A stretch of 64,000 nt of DNA, taken from contig NZ_JAPDOB010000001.1 in the NCBI RefSeq assembly GCF_026013565.1, positions 496,001 to 560,000 of the forward strand, given 5' to 3'. Positions 47,202 through 56,499 of the stretch are shown one piece after another (positions within the stretch are counted from its first letter, which is position 1; each line of letters begins with the position of its first letter). The notes under the pieces were generated by a model. It was not told the origin of the DNA. It saw only the letters and a list, made by a program, of their open reading frames with translations, and did no database searches. Source of the stretch: Sphingomonas arvum. Lineage in GTDB: Bacteria > Pseudomonadota > Alphaproteobacteria > Sphingomonadales > Sphingomonadaceae. The position numbers were made by a program, and so were the translations under genes.

Positions 47202-47819
47202 ATGTGGCGCCTGTTCCTCGCCCTGTCGCTCCTGCCGCTGACCGCGTGCAGCACCATTGCGCCTAAGGGGGTGATCACCCGGTCGACCCGCGACTGGCGG
47301 CAGGTGGCAACCGCGGCCGACCGGCAGCGGCTGCGCAACTGGCGAACGGTGTGGATCAACGCGCTGCGGCAGGCGGAGGCCGGTGGCCATGGTGCCGAGG
47401 TGCGCAGGGAAGGCGTGCTGCTGCAACCCGATGCGGCGCTGGGCGGGGCGGGCGTGGCGAACGGTGCTTACCGCTGCCGGCTGATCAAGCTGGGTTCGCG
47501 GGCCCAAGGGCTGCTGCCATTCGTCGCCTATCAGCCGTTCGCCTGCCGCGTGAAGCAAGAGCGCGACCTGCAAGGCTTCGCCAAGCTGAGCGGGTCGCAA
47601 CGGCAGGTCGGGCTGATCTTCCCGGGCGACCAGCTGCGGCAGGTATTCCTGGGGACGCTGGTGCTGGGCGACGAGGCTCGAGCGATGCAGTACGGCGTCG
47701 ACGATGCGCGCGACTTGGCTGGCTATGTCGAGCGGATCGGGCCGCAGCGCTGGCGGCTGGTGCTGCCCTCGCCGAGATACGAAAGCCTGGTCGACGTGCT
47801 GGAGCTGGTGCCCGCTTGA
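47202..47819 (+). CDS. DUF4893-type lipoprotein
   Basis: The 205-residue protein starts at ATG 47202 with AAGGGG upstream. 'MWRLFLALSLLPLTACSTIA' is a lipoprotein signal with lipobox LTAC. The mature part has 'RLRNWRTVWINAL', 'GAYRCRLIKLGS', 'FACRVKQERDLQGFAKLSGS' and 'GPQRWRLVLPSPRYESLVDV', which I associate with the DUF4893 family. Two cysteines may form a disulphide. Function is unknown. It is divergent from the PhoP-like regulator and may be controlled by it. Confidence 0.82.
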   Translation: MWRLFLALSLLPLTACSTIAPKGVITRSTRDWRQVATAADRQRLRNWRTVWINALRQAEAGGHGAEVRREGVLLQPDAALGGAGVANGAYRCRLIKLGSRAQGLLPFVAYQPFACRVKQERDLQGFAKLSGSQRQVGLIFPGDQLRQVFLGTLVLGDEARAMQYGVDDARDLAGYVERIGPQRWRLVLPSPRYESLVDVLELVPA

Positions 47820-47858
47820 GCCACTGGACGGTTGCTGCCGGCAGGTTACAACCTTCGC

Positions 47859-49163
47859 ATGAAAACGCTTCTCCTTACCGCCGCCGCGCTCGCGGCGCCG
47901 GCCTCCCCCGCCACGCTGCGCGAGAGCATCGCGGCGGACATGCCGCAGCTGATGACGCTGTACCGCGACCTCCATGCCAACCCCGAGCTGTCGATGCAGG
48001 AAGTGCGCTCGCCGGCGAAGCTGGCGGGGGAGCTGCGCAAGCTCGGGTTCAGGGTGACGGAGAAGGTCGGCAAGACCGGGGTGGTAGCGGTTCTCGCGAA
48101 CGGGCCCGGCAAGACGGTGCTGATCCGCGCCGACATGGACGCACTGCCGGTGGTCGAGCAGACCGGACTGCCGTTCGCGTCCAAGGTGCGGGCGGTGGCG
48201 AACTCGGGCGTGGAGACGGGCGTGATGCACGCCTGCGGCCACGACACGCACATGACGGCGTTTCTTGGCACTGCGCGACGACTGGCGGCGAGCAAGGGGC
48301 AGTGGTCGGGCACGCTGGTGATGATCCTGCAGCCGGGCGAGGAGACCAGCGAAGGCGCCAAGGCGATGCTGGCCGACGGGCTGTTCACCCGCTTTCCAAA
48401 GCCCGACGTGGCGCTGGCCTTTCATGACAGCGCCACGCTGCCCGCGGGGGCGATCGGCGTGTCGCCGGGGTATGTCATGGCGAACGTCGACAGCGTCGAC
48501 GTGCTGGTGAAGGGCGTCGGCAGCCATGGCGCAGCGCCGCAGAACGGGCGTGACCCGATCGTGCTGGCCAGCCGGATCGTCACCAGCCTGCAGACCTTGG
48601 TCAGCCGCGAGCGCAACCCGCTTGATCCGTCGGTGGTGACGGTGGGCAGCTTCCACGCGGGCGCGACCCACAACATCATCCCGGACGAGGCGAAGCTGCA
48701 GATCACGGTGCGCAGCTATACGCCCGAGGTGCGCAAGGCGCTGCTGGACGGCATTGCCCGGGTGGCGCGGGGAGAGGCGATCGCGGCGGGCATGCCGGAG
48801 GACAGGATGCCAGTGGTGACGGTGGAGGACCGCTCCACTCCGTCGACCATGAACACGGAGGCGATCACCGCACGGACCGCGCAGCTGTTCACGGCCCAGT
48901 TCGGGGCCGAGCGGGTGAAGACGGTGCCGCCGTCCATGGTCGGGGAAGATTTCGGCCGCTATCGCCTGACCGATCCCAGGATGGAGAGCCTGATCTTCTG
49001 GGTGGGCGGCGTGCCGCAGGCCAAGTGGGACGCGGCTGGTGGCGATCCGGCCAAGCTGCCCAGCCTCCACTCGCCGTTCTGGGCGCCCGATGCGGAGAAG
49101 GTGATCGGCACCGGCGTGGAGGCGATGACGGTCGCGGCGCTGGACGTGCTGAAGCGGAGCTGA
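47859..49163 (+). CDS. Secreted M20 family amidohydrolase/carboxypeptidase
   Basis: The 434-residue protein begins with a short signal ('MKTLLLTAAALAAPASPATL'). It shows M20D signatures: 'RDLHANPELSMQE', 'IRADMDALPVVE', the metal-binding 'MHACGHDTHMTAFLG', 'QPGEETSEGAKAM', 'GSHGAAPQNGRDPI' in the dimerisation domain and 'VTVGSFHAGATHNIIPDEA'. Such enzymes hydrolyse N-acyl amino acids or hippurate-like amides with a two-metal centre. Start ATG 47859 follows the DUF4893 gene by 39 bases. Location is probably periplasmic; the substrate is unknown. Confidence 0.93.
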   Translation: MKTLLLTAAALAAPASPATLRESIAADMPQLMTLYRDLHANPELSMQEVRSPAKLAGELRKLGFRVTEKVGKTGVVAVLANGPGKTVLIRADMDALPVVEQTGLPFASKVRAVANSGVETGVMHACGHDTHMTAFLGTARRLAASKGQWSGTLVMILQPGEETSEGAKAMLADGLFTRFPKPDVALAFHDSATLPAGAIGVSPGYVMANVDSVDVLVKGVGSHGAAPQNGRDPIVLASRIVTSLQTLVSRERNPLDPSVVTVGSFHAGATHNIIPDEAKLQITVRSYTPEVRKALLDGIARVARGEAIAAGMPEDRMPVVTVEDRSTPSTMNTEAITARTAQLFTAQFGAERVKTVPPSMVGEDFGRYRLTDPRMESLIFWVGGVPQAKWDAAGGDPAKLPSLHSPFWAPDAEKVIGTGVEAMTVAALDVLKRS

Positions 49164-49233
49164 TCGCCTGCCGTTCACCCTTCCTTTGTAAATGTCCCCG
49201 ACACTCTCCGACCATGTCGGTGGAGCTTACAAC

Positions 49234-51303
49234 GTGACGGCGCTTCTCGCTTTCTGGAGCCATGCGCTCGCCGCGTGCCTGTTCGGTGCGCTGCTGATCT
49301 GGCAGTTGCGCGAGGGCGTGGGGGCGACGGTGCAGCGGCTGCTGCTCGGCGGGCTCCTGCTGACGCTGCTATGGGCTTGGCTCACCGCCATCGCGCCTTT
49401 GTCCGTGATCGCCGCGCATGCGGAGAGCGCGCGCAACCTGCTGTGGGTCGGCCTGCTGTATAGCCTATCAGCGGGCAGCCGCGGCGACGACCGGCAATTG
49501 CAGGGCGTGGGCTCGGTCTACGCCGCCGTCTCCGCCGTGCTGGCGCTGCAGTTCGTCACCGACCAGCTTGCAGCAGGGGCGAGCGGTGCCACCGCGACAG
49601 CGCTGGCGACCACCGCCATGTTGTTGCGCGGAACGGCGGCGGCGGGGGCGTTGGTGCTGGTGCACAATCTTTACGGGCAGGCGGCGCCGGCGAGCCGGTC
49701 GTCGATCCGGCTGGTCATGCTCGCACTCGCCTGGCTGTGGCTGTACGACCTGAACCTCTACACGCTGGCTTACTGGCAGGGTGGTGTGGCCGGTACGCTG
49801 TACGAAGGCCGCGGCGCCGCCGTGGCGCTGGCGGCGCCGCTGTTCGCCCTGGGCGGGCAGCAGATCGACGGCTGGCGCCTGAAGCTGTCGCGCGCCGCGA
49901 CCTTCCAGTCGCTGGGGCTGGTGGCGCTCTGTTCCTACTTCGGCCTGATGGCCGTGCTCGCGACGGCGTTGCGCGGAACGGACTGGAGCTGGCTCAAGTC
50001 CGCCGCGCTGCTGCTGTTGGCCGGGATGACGGTGGCGGCGGTGGTGCTGCTGCCGTCCGCGCGGCTGCGCGGCTGGTTCAAGGTGACCGCCGCCAAGCAC
50101 CTGTTCGAGCACCGCTATGATTATCGTGCCGAGTGGCTGCGGGTGGCGGACACATTGGGCCGCAGCGGTCCCGATGCGCCGCCGCTTACGGAGCGGGTGA
50201 TCCGGGCACTAGCCGACATGGTCGACGCGCCAGCCGGATTGCTGCTCGCCCGCGACCACGGCGGCATCGGCTGGCAGGGCAGTTGGCGCTGGTCCGGGCG
50301 GCTACCGGAAGCAGGTGACGGCCCGGTGCTGGAGGCGCTGTGGTCGGCACTGGGCGAGACCGGCCGAGTGGTCGAACTCGACCCGACGGGCGCGGCGCGC
50401 GGTTCGGCGCGGGACCGGGCGGTGCCGCTGCCGCCGGAGTGGCTTGGGGACGAGCGCCTTTGGACGGGCGTGCCGCTGTTGCACGGGGAGCGGCTGGTTG
50501 GCCTGGTGCTGCTGGCGACGCCGGAGGTGCGCCGGCCACTCGATTGGGAGGATTTCGACGTGCTGCGGACGGCCGCGCGCCAGGCGGCTTCCACCTTGGC
50601 GGAGGCGCATGGGCAGCAGGCGCTGACCACCGCGCGGGCGTTCGAGGACTTTAACCGGCGGTTCGCCTTCATCCTGCACGACGTGAAGAACCTGGTCAGC
50701 CAACTGAGCCTGCTGACCCGCAACGCCGAGCGGCACGCTGACAATCCCGAGTTCCGGGCCGACATGATCGCCACGCTGAAGAGCTCGGCCGGCAAGATGA
50801 ACGACCTACTCGCCCGGCTCGCCCCCGCGCCGTCGGCGGCAGCCCGCGAGGGTGCCGTGACCTTCGCGCTCCGCCCTGTGCTGGCAGCGGCGGTTGCGGG
50901 CAAGCGCGCGGCCCACGAAGTGCGCCTGCTGGGACCGACGGCGCTGCGCGTGCGCGGCGATCCGGGCGGCCTGGAGCAAGCGATCGCCCACCTGCTGCAG
51001 AATGCGGTCGACGCCAGCCCGGCGCACGAGCCGGTCACCGTGCATGTCGCCGAAGCCGGCGAGCGCGTGCGGATCGAGGTAATCGACCGCGGTGCCGGCA
51101 TGGACCCGGAGTTCGTGCGCCAGCGCCTGTTCCAGCCGTTCGCCTCGACCAAGCCGGGCGGCTTCGGCATCGGCGCCTACGAGGCGCGCTCGCTGATCGA
51201 GGGCATGGGCGGGAGCCTGGCCGTGGACAGCCGCGTCGGCGGCGGCACCCGCTTCACCATCGATCTTACCGCCGCTCCTCACCGTGAAAGCGTACCCGCA
51301 TGA
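49234..51303 (+). CDS. prsK: XrtA/PEP-CTERM system histidine kinase PrsK
   Basis: The ~689-residue kinase has about eight N-terminal transmembrane helices starting 'ALLAFWSHALAACLFGALLI', a GAF-like cytosolic domain, and a kinase core with H-box 'FILHDVKNLVSQLSLL' (His482), N-box 'HLLQNAVDASP', 'VIDRGAGMD' and 'GGFGIGAYEARSLIEGMGG'. This arrangement is that of PrsK, which with PrsR controls exosortase-linked exopolysaccharide genes. I chose GTG 49234 with GGAG upstream; ATG 49192 would add 14 residues. The stop overlaps the prsR ATG as ATGA. Confidence 0.93.
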   Translation: MTALLAFWSHALAACLFGALLIWQLREGVGATVQRLLLGGLLLTLLWAWLTAIAPLSVIAAHAESARNLLWVGLLYSLSAGSRGDDRQLQGVGSVYAAVSAVLALQFVTDQLAAGASGATATALATTAMLLRGTAAAGALVLVHNLYGQAAPASRSSIRLVMLALAWLWLYDLNLYTLAYWQGGVAGTLYEGRGAAVALAAPLFALGGQQIDGWRLKLSRAATFQSLGLVALCSYFGLMAVLATALRGTDWSWLKSAALLLLAGMTVAAVVLLPSARLRGWFKVTAAKHLFEHRYDYRAEWLRVADTLGRSGPDAPPLTERVIRALADMVDAPAGLLLARDHGGIGWQGSWRWSGRLPEAGDGPVLEALWSALGETGRVVELDPTGAARGSARDRAVPLPPEWLGDERLWTGVPLLHGERLVGLVLLATPEVRRPLDWEDFDVLRTAARQAASTLAEAHGQQALTTARAFEDFNRRFAFILHDVKNLVSQLSLLTRNAERHADNPEFRADMIATLKSSAGKMNDLLARLAPAPSAAAREGAVTFALRPVLAAAVAGKRAAHEVRLLGPTALRVRGDPGGLEQAIAHLLQNAVDASPAHEPVTVHVAEAGERVRIEVIDRGAGMDPEFVRQRLFQPFASTKPGGFGIGAYEARSLIEGMGGSLAVDSRVGGGTRFTIDLTAAPHRESVPA

Positions 51304-52667
51304 CTGACACCGCCGACCTTCCCGTGCTGCTCGTCGTGGAGGATGACGAGGGGCTGCAGCGGCAGCTTAAATGGGCTTATGACGGCTATCGCGTGGTCGC
51401 CGCTCACAACCGGGCGCAGGCGATCGAAGCGCTGCGGCTGCATGAGCCGGCGGTGGTGACGCTGGACCTGGGCCTGCCGCCGGATCCGGACGGCACCAGC
51501 GAGGGCTTCGCTTGCCTGGCCGAGATCCTCAGTCTGAAGGCGGACGCCAAGGTGATCGTCGCCTCGGGCCATGGCGCGCGGGAGAGTGCACTTCGGGCCA
51601 TCGCGCTCGGCGCCTATGACTTCTATCGCAAGCCGGTAGACATCGACGAACTCGGCCTGATCGTCGCGCGGGCATTTCAGCTGCATGAGCTGGAAGCGGA
51701 GAACCGGCGCCTGGCTGAGGAGACAGGGGGCGGAACGGTGCTCGGCTCCATTGTCTCCGCGGCGCCAGAGATGCTGAGCGTCGCGCGCACGGTGGAGCGA
51801 GTCGCGCCGGCCGACGTGTCCGTTATGCTGCTGGGCGCGAGCGGTACAGGCAAGGAACTGCTCGCCCGCGCGGTGCACGAGAAGAGCCGGCGGGCAAACG
51901 GCAGCTTCGTCGCCATCAACTGCGCCGCGATCCCGGAGAACCTGTTGGAGGCCGAGCTGTTCGGCTACGAGCGCGGAGCCTTTACCGGGGCGGTCAAGAC
52001 CACGCCAGGCAAGATCGAGCTGGCGCAGGGCGGGACCCTGTTCCTGGACGAGATTGGCGATGTGCCGCTGCCCTTGCAGGTCAAGCTGCTGCGCTTCCTC
52101 CAGGAGCGGGTGGTCGAGCGGATTGGCGGGCGCGCGCCGATCGCGGTGGACACGCGGATCGTCTGCGCGACGCACCAGGACGTTGACGCGATGGTGGCCG
52201 ACGGGCGGTTCCGCGAGGATCTGTACTATCGGCTGGCCGAGATCGTGGTGCGGATCCCGAGCCTCAAGGAACGCTCAGGCGACGCGGTGCTGCTGGCGCG
52301 GCACTTCGTCGGTCGGTTTGCGCGCGAGCTCAACCCGGCAGTCACTTCGCTCGGCGACGACGCGGTGGCGGCTATCGAGGCGCACGGCTGGCCGGGCAAC
52401 GTCCGGGAGCTCGAGAACCGGATCAAGCGGGCGGTGATCATGGCCGAGGGCAAGGCGCTAACGGCGGCCGATCTCGACCTGCGCTTACCGGGCGGGGCTG
52501 AGCCGGCGGCGATCAACCTGCGGGCGGCGCGCGAAGCGGCTGACCGACGAGCGATCCGCCAGGCGCTGGCGCGGACGGAGAACAACATTTCCGGCGCAGC
52601 CAAGCTGCTGGGGATCAGTCGGCCGACACTGTACGATCTGCTGAAGCAATATCAGCTGACCGCCTGA
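51300..52667 (+). CDS. prsR: PEP-CTERM-box sigma-54 response regulator PrsR
   Basis: The 455-residue NtrC-type regulator has a receiver (Asp56 in 'VVTLDLGLPPDPDG'), an AAA+ sigma-54 activation domain with Walker A 'LGASGTGKELLARA', the 'GAFTGA' loop at residues 226-231, 'GGTLFLDEIGDVPLPLQVKL', and a C-terminal Fis-type HTH 'NISGAAKLLGISRPTLYDLL'. It pairs with the overlapping upstream prsK. Known PrsR proteins activate sigma-54 promoters for exopolysaccharide and PEP-CTERM genes. No exosortase cluster is present in this window. Confidence 0.95.
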   Translation: MTDTADLPVLLVVEDDEGLQRQLKWAYDGYRVVAAHNRAQAIEALRLHEPAVVTLDLGLPPDPDGTSEGFACLAEILSLKADAKVIVASGHGARESALRAIALGAYDFYRKPVDIDELGLIVARAFQLHELEAENRRLAEETGGGTVLGSIVSAAPEMLSVARTVERVAPADVSVMLLGASGTGKELLARAVHEKSRRANGSFVAINCAAIPENLLEAELFGYERGAFTGAVKTTPGKIELAQGGTLFLDEIGDVPLPLQVKLLRFLQERVVERIGGRAPIAVDTRIVCATHQDVDAMVADGRFREDLYYRLAEIVVRIPSLKERSGDAVLLARHFVGRFARELNPAVTSLGDDAVAAIEAHGWPGNVRELENRIKRAVIMAEGKALTAADLDLRLPGGAEPAAINLRAAREAADRRAIRQALARTENNISGAAKLLGISRPTLYDLLKQYQLTA

Positions 52668-52672
52668 GCCCA

Positions 52673-53785
52673 TCAGGCGACGAGGCGGATCGGCACGCGC
52701 TGGCCATCCAGGGTAGCCAGCACCGGCACGGGACGGACCTGCACGGCCTGCTCGAAGCCGCTGACGCGCAGGTACCAGGCGACGGCCTGCCAGATGCCGT
52801 ACATGGCCGCCCAGGCGACCAGGCCGTCTGACAGGTAGTGCCAGCCCAGGTGCACGGACCCGATCAGGATCAGGCCGGCGAAGGTCCAGCCAAGCGCGGC
52901 CATCTTCCAGCCCAGGCGGCTGGCGGCCAGCGCGTAGAGGAAGGCGATGGCGTTGTGCATCGACGGCATGGCCGAGATGCCGAGCCCGAAGCCGAACTCG
53001 CGCTGCTGATAGGCATGCCAAAGCTCGTTCTGGAAATGTACGGCGCTGAGATTGTAGCCGGCCGCGTCGATGGCGTGGAGCCTGCTCATCAGCTCGACGT
53101 AATTGCCTGCGCTGCGGGTCCCGATGAGCGTCGCGAAGCAAGGCCCGGCGGAGCTGAAGAGAAAGGCGCCGACCACGCCGATCAGCACGAAGGCGCCGGC
53201 GAAGCTGAGGAAGAATTGCGCCCGCAGCAGCCGGGGGGCGGCGAAGGCCACGCACGGAACGACCAGGAACAACAGCGGCACCCAGGCAAGGTAAAGCCGG
53301 TCGAGGAAGACCGTCGCGAGCGGCGAGCCGAACACCGCATGCGTGAGCTGCCAGGGAGTCCAGCCGAAGCAGAGGGTCTGGCCCAGTTTGGCCCAAATGT
53401 CGTCCCAGCTGAATGGATTGTAGAGGGGGATCATCTGCTTGAGCGTGCCGAAGCCGCCCATCAGCAGTGGAAGCAGCAGCAGTGGGCCGAAGCTGGCCGC
53501 CGCATCGGCATGCGTGTTCAGCCGCTCGTTACAATAGGTGCGAAAGGCATGAAGCGGCCGTTGCTCGCCGCGGGCCAGCAGGATCACGCTGGCGATCGCT
53601 CCGCCTAAGGCTAGCAGCACTGGGGCCAGCAGCCATATCCGGCTGACGTACAGCAGGTAGATGTCGGCCGCCGGCACATGCGCGCCACGGCCGAGCGCAA
53701 AGGCGGCGCCGGTGACCACCGTGGTCAGTGCGAGCAGAATGGAGAGCCAGCCAAGCTCTGGCCAATGGCGTCCGCCGATCATCAT
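52673..53785 (-). CDS. PAP2-superfamily membrane protein, Aur1/Ipt1-like
   Basis: The 370-residue integral membrane protein has many hydrophobic helices and the PAP2 C2/C3 motifs 'SAMPSMHNAIAFLYAL' and 'GSVHLGWHYLSDGLVAW', where the two histidines and Asp form the active site. The layout fits the PAP2_3 branch that includes inositol phosphorylceramide synthases. Sphingomonads make sphingolipids, so head-group transfer to a ceramide-like lipid or lipid phosphatase activity are both possible. It converges on prsR and is divergent from the DUF885 gene. A second such protein lies at 59308-60432. Confidence 0.87.
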   Translation of the reverse strand: MMIGGRHWPELGWLSILLALTTVVTGAAFALGRGAHVPAADIYLLYVSRIWLLAPVLLALGGAIASVILLARGEQRPLHAFRTYCNERLNTHADAAASFGPLLLLPLLMGGFGTLKQMIPLYNPFSWDDIWAKLGQTLCFGWTPWQLTHAVFGSPLATVFLDRLYLAWVPLLFLVVPCVAFAAPRLLRAQFFLSFAGAFVLIGVVGAFLFSSAGPCFATLIGTRSAGNYVELMSRLHAIDAAGYNLSAVHFQNELWHAYQQREFGFGLGISAMPSMHNAIAFLYALAASRLGWKMAALGWTFAGLILIGSVHLGWHYLSDGLVAWAAMYGIWQAVAWYLRVSGFEQAVQVRPVPVLATLDGQRVPIRLVA

Positions 53786-53922
53786 TCCCGCGATTTCCCC
53801 GAAGGCCTTGCCGAGACCGCGGACAATGACCGAACAGGGTTAACAAACCGCTTGCGGCCGCTTGGCGCTTGCAGAGCCGTGGCGGTCGGCTAGGCTCCCG
53901 TGCTTGCTTGCCAGGAGTTGTC

Positions 53923-55740
53923 ATGGACCGTCGCGCCTTTCTTTCGACCGCCGGGGCGGTCACCGCCACCGCCGCCATCGCCCGCCCGGCGGGCGCGGTC
54001 GCACCCGCCACGACCGGCGGCGATGCCCGGCTCAACGAGACCTTCGACGCAATCTTCCAGGAGCAGGTGCGAGAGTCGCCCGAACTGGCAACCTCGCTCG
54101 GGCTCGACAAAGGGGAACTGGCAGGGCTCAAGGCCAAGTTTGACACCCGCCCTGCACTGCAGGCGAGGCAAGAGGAAGTCGCCCGCGCCCGGCGCAACAT
54201 CGCCAGGCTGCGCACGATCGCACCGGGTGGGCTGTCGGACAGCGGGCGGCTGAACCGCGAGATCGTGCTCTACCAGCAGGAAATTGGAATTGTCCCGGCG
54301 GCTCGCTTCGGCATCGATTCCGCGGTGAGGCCCTATCCGATCTTCCAGCAGGGCGGCGCCTATTTCTCGACGCCAGACTTCCTCAACACCGCACACACGA
54401 TCGAGACGGCGGGGGATGCCGAGGCGTACCTGTCGCGGCTGGAGCAGTTCGCGACCCTGCTCGACAACGACACGGCGGAGCAGCAGCGGCAGGCGGCGCG
54501 CGGTTTTCTGGCGCCGGCCTGGTCGCTGGACCTGACGCTGGGGCAGATGCGCAAGCTGCGCGGGCAACCGGCCGAGACCAGCACCATGACCCAGTCGCTG
54601 GTGACGCGGGCGGCGGCGAAGAGCTTGGCCGGTGACTGGCAGCGGCGTGCGGCGGCGATCGTCGGGCAGAAGGTCTACCCGGCGCTCGACCGGCAGATCA
54701 GCGCGATCGAGCGGCTGAAGCCGACCAGCCGCCCGGGCGACGGTGCATGGCGGCTGCCGAACGGCGAGGCGATCTACGCGGTGGCGCTGGAGCAGATGAC
54801 GACCACCCGCTTCACGCCGGACGAGGTGCACCGGCTGGGCTTGGCGCAGGTGGCGGAGATCAGCGCCGAGCTGGACAAGATCCTCAAGGGGGCGGGCTAC
54901 ACCAAAGGTAGTGTGGGCGAGCGGCTGGCGGCGCTGAACGTGGAGGCGAGCCAGCTGTATCCCAACACGGACGAGGGCCGCACCGCGCTGCTCGCCAGCC
55001 TCAACGCCGGCGTCAAGGCGATGTACGGGCGCCTGCCGCAGGCGTTCGCCACCGTGCCGACCCAGCCGCTGGAGATCCGGCGGGTGCCGCCGGAGATCCA
55101 GGACGGCGCGTCCAACGGTTATTACAACCGCGCCTCGCTAGATGGCTCGCGGCCCGCCATCTATTTCATCAATCTCAAGGACACCGGCGACTGGCCGAAG
55201 TACAGCCTGCCCGCGCTGACCTACCACGAGGGCGTACCGGGGCATCACTTGCAGATCAGCCTGGCGCAGGAGTCCAAAGACATCCCGACGCTGCGCAAGA
55301 TCGGCTTTTTCTCCGCCTATTCCGAGGGCTGGGCGCTTTATGCGGAGCAGTTGGCCGATGAGCTTGGCGCGTATTCAGGGCTGGAGCGGGCGGGGTACCT
55401 GCAATCCTTCCTGTTCCGGGCGGCGAGGCTGGTGGTCGACACCGGCATTCACACCAAGCGGTGGAGCCGGGAGCGGGCGACCGACTATATGGTGGCGACC
55501 ACCGGCTTCGCCCGGCCGCGCAGCCAGCGCGAAGTGGAGCGCTACTGCACCCAGCTGGGCCAGGCCTGCACCTACAAGATCGGGCACATGGCATGGAACC
55601 GGGCGCGGGCAGATGCGCAGAAGAGCCTGGGGAGCCGGTTCGACCTCAAGGCGTTCCATGAGGTACTGAAGGAGGGAGCCATGCCGCTGACCATCCTGGA
55701 ACGGCGGGTGAAAGAGCGGACCGCGACCATGCGCGCGTGA
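53923..55740 (+). CDS. DUF885 family putative metalloprotease, Tat-exported
   Basis: The 605-residue protein starts at ATG 53923 behind AGGAG. 'MDRRAFLSTAGAVTATAAIA' is a twin-arginine signal. The DUF885 domain contains the zinc-type motif 'YHEGVPGHHLQ' (His435, Glu436, His441, His442) and 'FFSAYSEGWALYAEQL' downstream, with 'AGYLQSFLFRAARLVVDTGI' and 'CTYKIGHMAWNRAR' also typical. It is probably a periplasmic peptidase, but no substrate is established for the family. The gene stands alone. Confidence 0.92.
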   Translation: MDRRAFLSTAGAVTATAAIARPAGAVAPATTGGDARLNETFDAIFQEQVRESPELATSLGLDKGELAGLKAKFDTRPALQARQEEVARARRNIARLRTIAPGGLSDSGRLNREIVLYQQEIGIVPAARFGIDSAVRPYPIFQQGGAYFSTPDFLNTAHTIETAGDAEAYLSRLEQFATLLDNDTAEQQRQAARGFLAPAWSLDLTLGQMRKLRGQPAETSTMTQSLVTRAAAKSLAGDWQRRAAAIVGQKVYPALDRQISAIERLKPTSRPGDGAWRLPNGEAIYAVALEQMTTTRFTPDEVHRLGLAQVAEISAELDKILKGAGYTKGSVGERLAALNVEASQLYPNTDEGRTALLASLNAGVKAMYGRLPQAFATVPTQPLEIRRVPPEIQDGASNGYYNRASLDGSRPAIYFINLKDTGDWPKYSLPALTYHEGVPGHHLQISLAQESKDIPTLRKIGFFSAYSEGWALYAEQLADELGAYSGLERAGYLQSFLFRAARLVVDTGIHTKRWSRERATDYMVATTGFARPRSQREVERYCTQLGQACTYKIGHMAWNRARADAQKSLGSRFDLKAFHEVLKEGAMPLTILERRVKERTATMRA

Positions 55741-55926
55741 GTTACCTTCGAGTTGCTCCCCAGCCGCGACGAGCGGCGCGGAGTCACTCCCGCTTATCGT
55801 TCGGCCGTTTGGACTAGGGGACGAACCAAGCCACAACTCAAGGACTTGGGCGTTTTACCTCCCGTGACTGCCCCGCTGAGGGCAGCGCGCCCTTTCGCCC
55901 TGTGTGGGGCGAACGCATGGAGATTC

Positions 55927-56454
55927 ATGATGATCAAGTCCGCCCTTTTCGGCCTGATGCTGACCACCAGCGCTGCGGCCTTCGCCCAGTCGACTACGAC
56001 CACGACCACGACCGGGCAGGGTCAACCGACCACCCAAACCCAGCCGTCATCCCCGGGCGCGGCGCAGCCCGCCACGCCGGCCGACCCGGCCACGGCCGCC
56101 GATCCGAGCATTGGCACGGCCGCCACGCCGGCGAGCCCGGCTACGCCGTCGTCCAACTCGACGGGCGGAACGACCACGGACACCAGCGGCTCGGCGGGCA
56201 CGACCGGCGGCACGACGTCGGGCAGCACCGCCACGGCTGAGTCGGTCGTGCAGGCTGACTGGGCCAAGTATGACACCAACAAGAACGACGGGCTGAGCAA
56301 GACCGAGTTCAACAAGTGGGTCGGTGACCTGCAGTCGGCGGCCGGGCAGAAAGCCCCGACCAAGAGCTATCTGAGCTCGGCATTCCGCAAGGCCGACACC
56401 GACAAGAGCGGCAGCGTGTCGCAGACCGAGCTGCAGGCGTTCCTTGGCTCGTAA
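55927..56454 (+). CDS. Secreted EF-hand protein
   Basis: The 175-residue protein begins with a Sec signal ('MMIKSALFGLMLTTSAAAFA'), has a ~90-residue Thr/Ser/Pro/Gly-rich linker, and ends with two EF-hands: 'DTNKNDGLSKTEF' and 'DTDKSGSVSQTEL'. It should bind calcium in the periplasm or outside. The ATG at 55927 has GGAG upstream; a second ATG follows immediately. The 186-base upstream gap likely holds its promoter, and a hairpin terminator follows. Confidence 0.87.
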   Translation: MMIKSALFGLMLTTSAAAFAQSTTTTTTTGQGQPTTQTQPSSPGAAQPATPADPATAADPSIGTAATPASPATPSSNSTGGTTTDTSGSAGTTGGTTSGSTATAESVVQADWAKYDTNKNDGLSKTEFNKWVGDLQSAAGQKAPTKSYLSSAFRKADTDKSGSVSQTELQAFLGS

Positions 56455-56464
56455 GTGAGCGAAA

Positions 56465-56490
56465 GCGGGCGGCGCTTCGGCGTCGCCCGC
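56465..56490. terminator. Bidirectional UUCG-loop hairpin between convergent genes
   Basis: GCGGGCGGCGC and GCGTCGCCCGC pair (one G-U) around a TTCG tetraloop, 10 bases past the EF-hand gene stop. On the minus strand, for the gene ending at 56500, the hairpin is followed by TTT. It probably ends transcripts in both directions. Confidence 0.65.
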
Positions 56491-56499
56491 ACCATTTCG

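Noticed and set aside
47133-49178. 681-codon minus-strand frame opposite the DUF4893 and M20 genes
   Set aside because: It is antisense to two supported genes, low-complexity Arg/His-rich, and has no domain.
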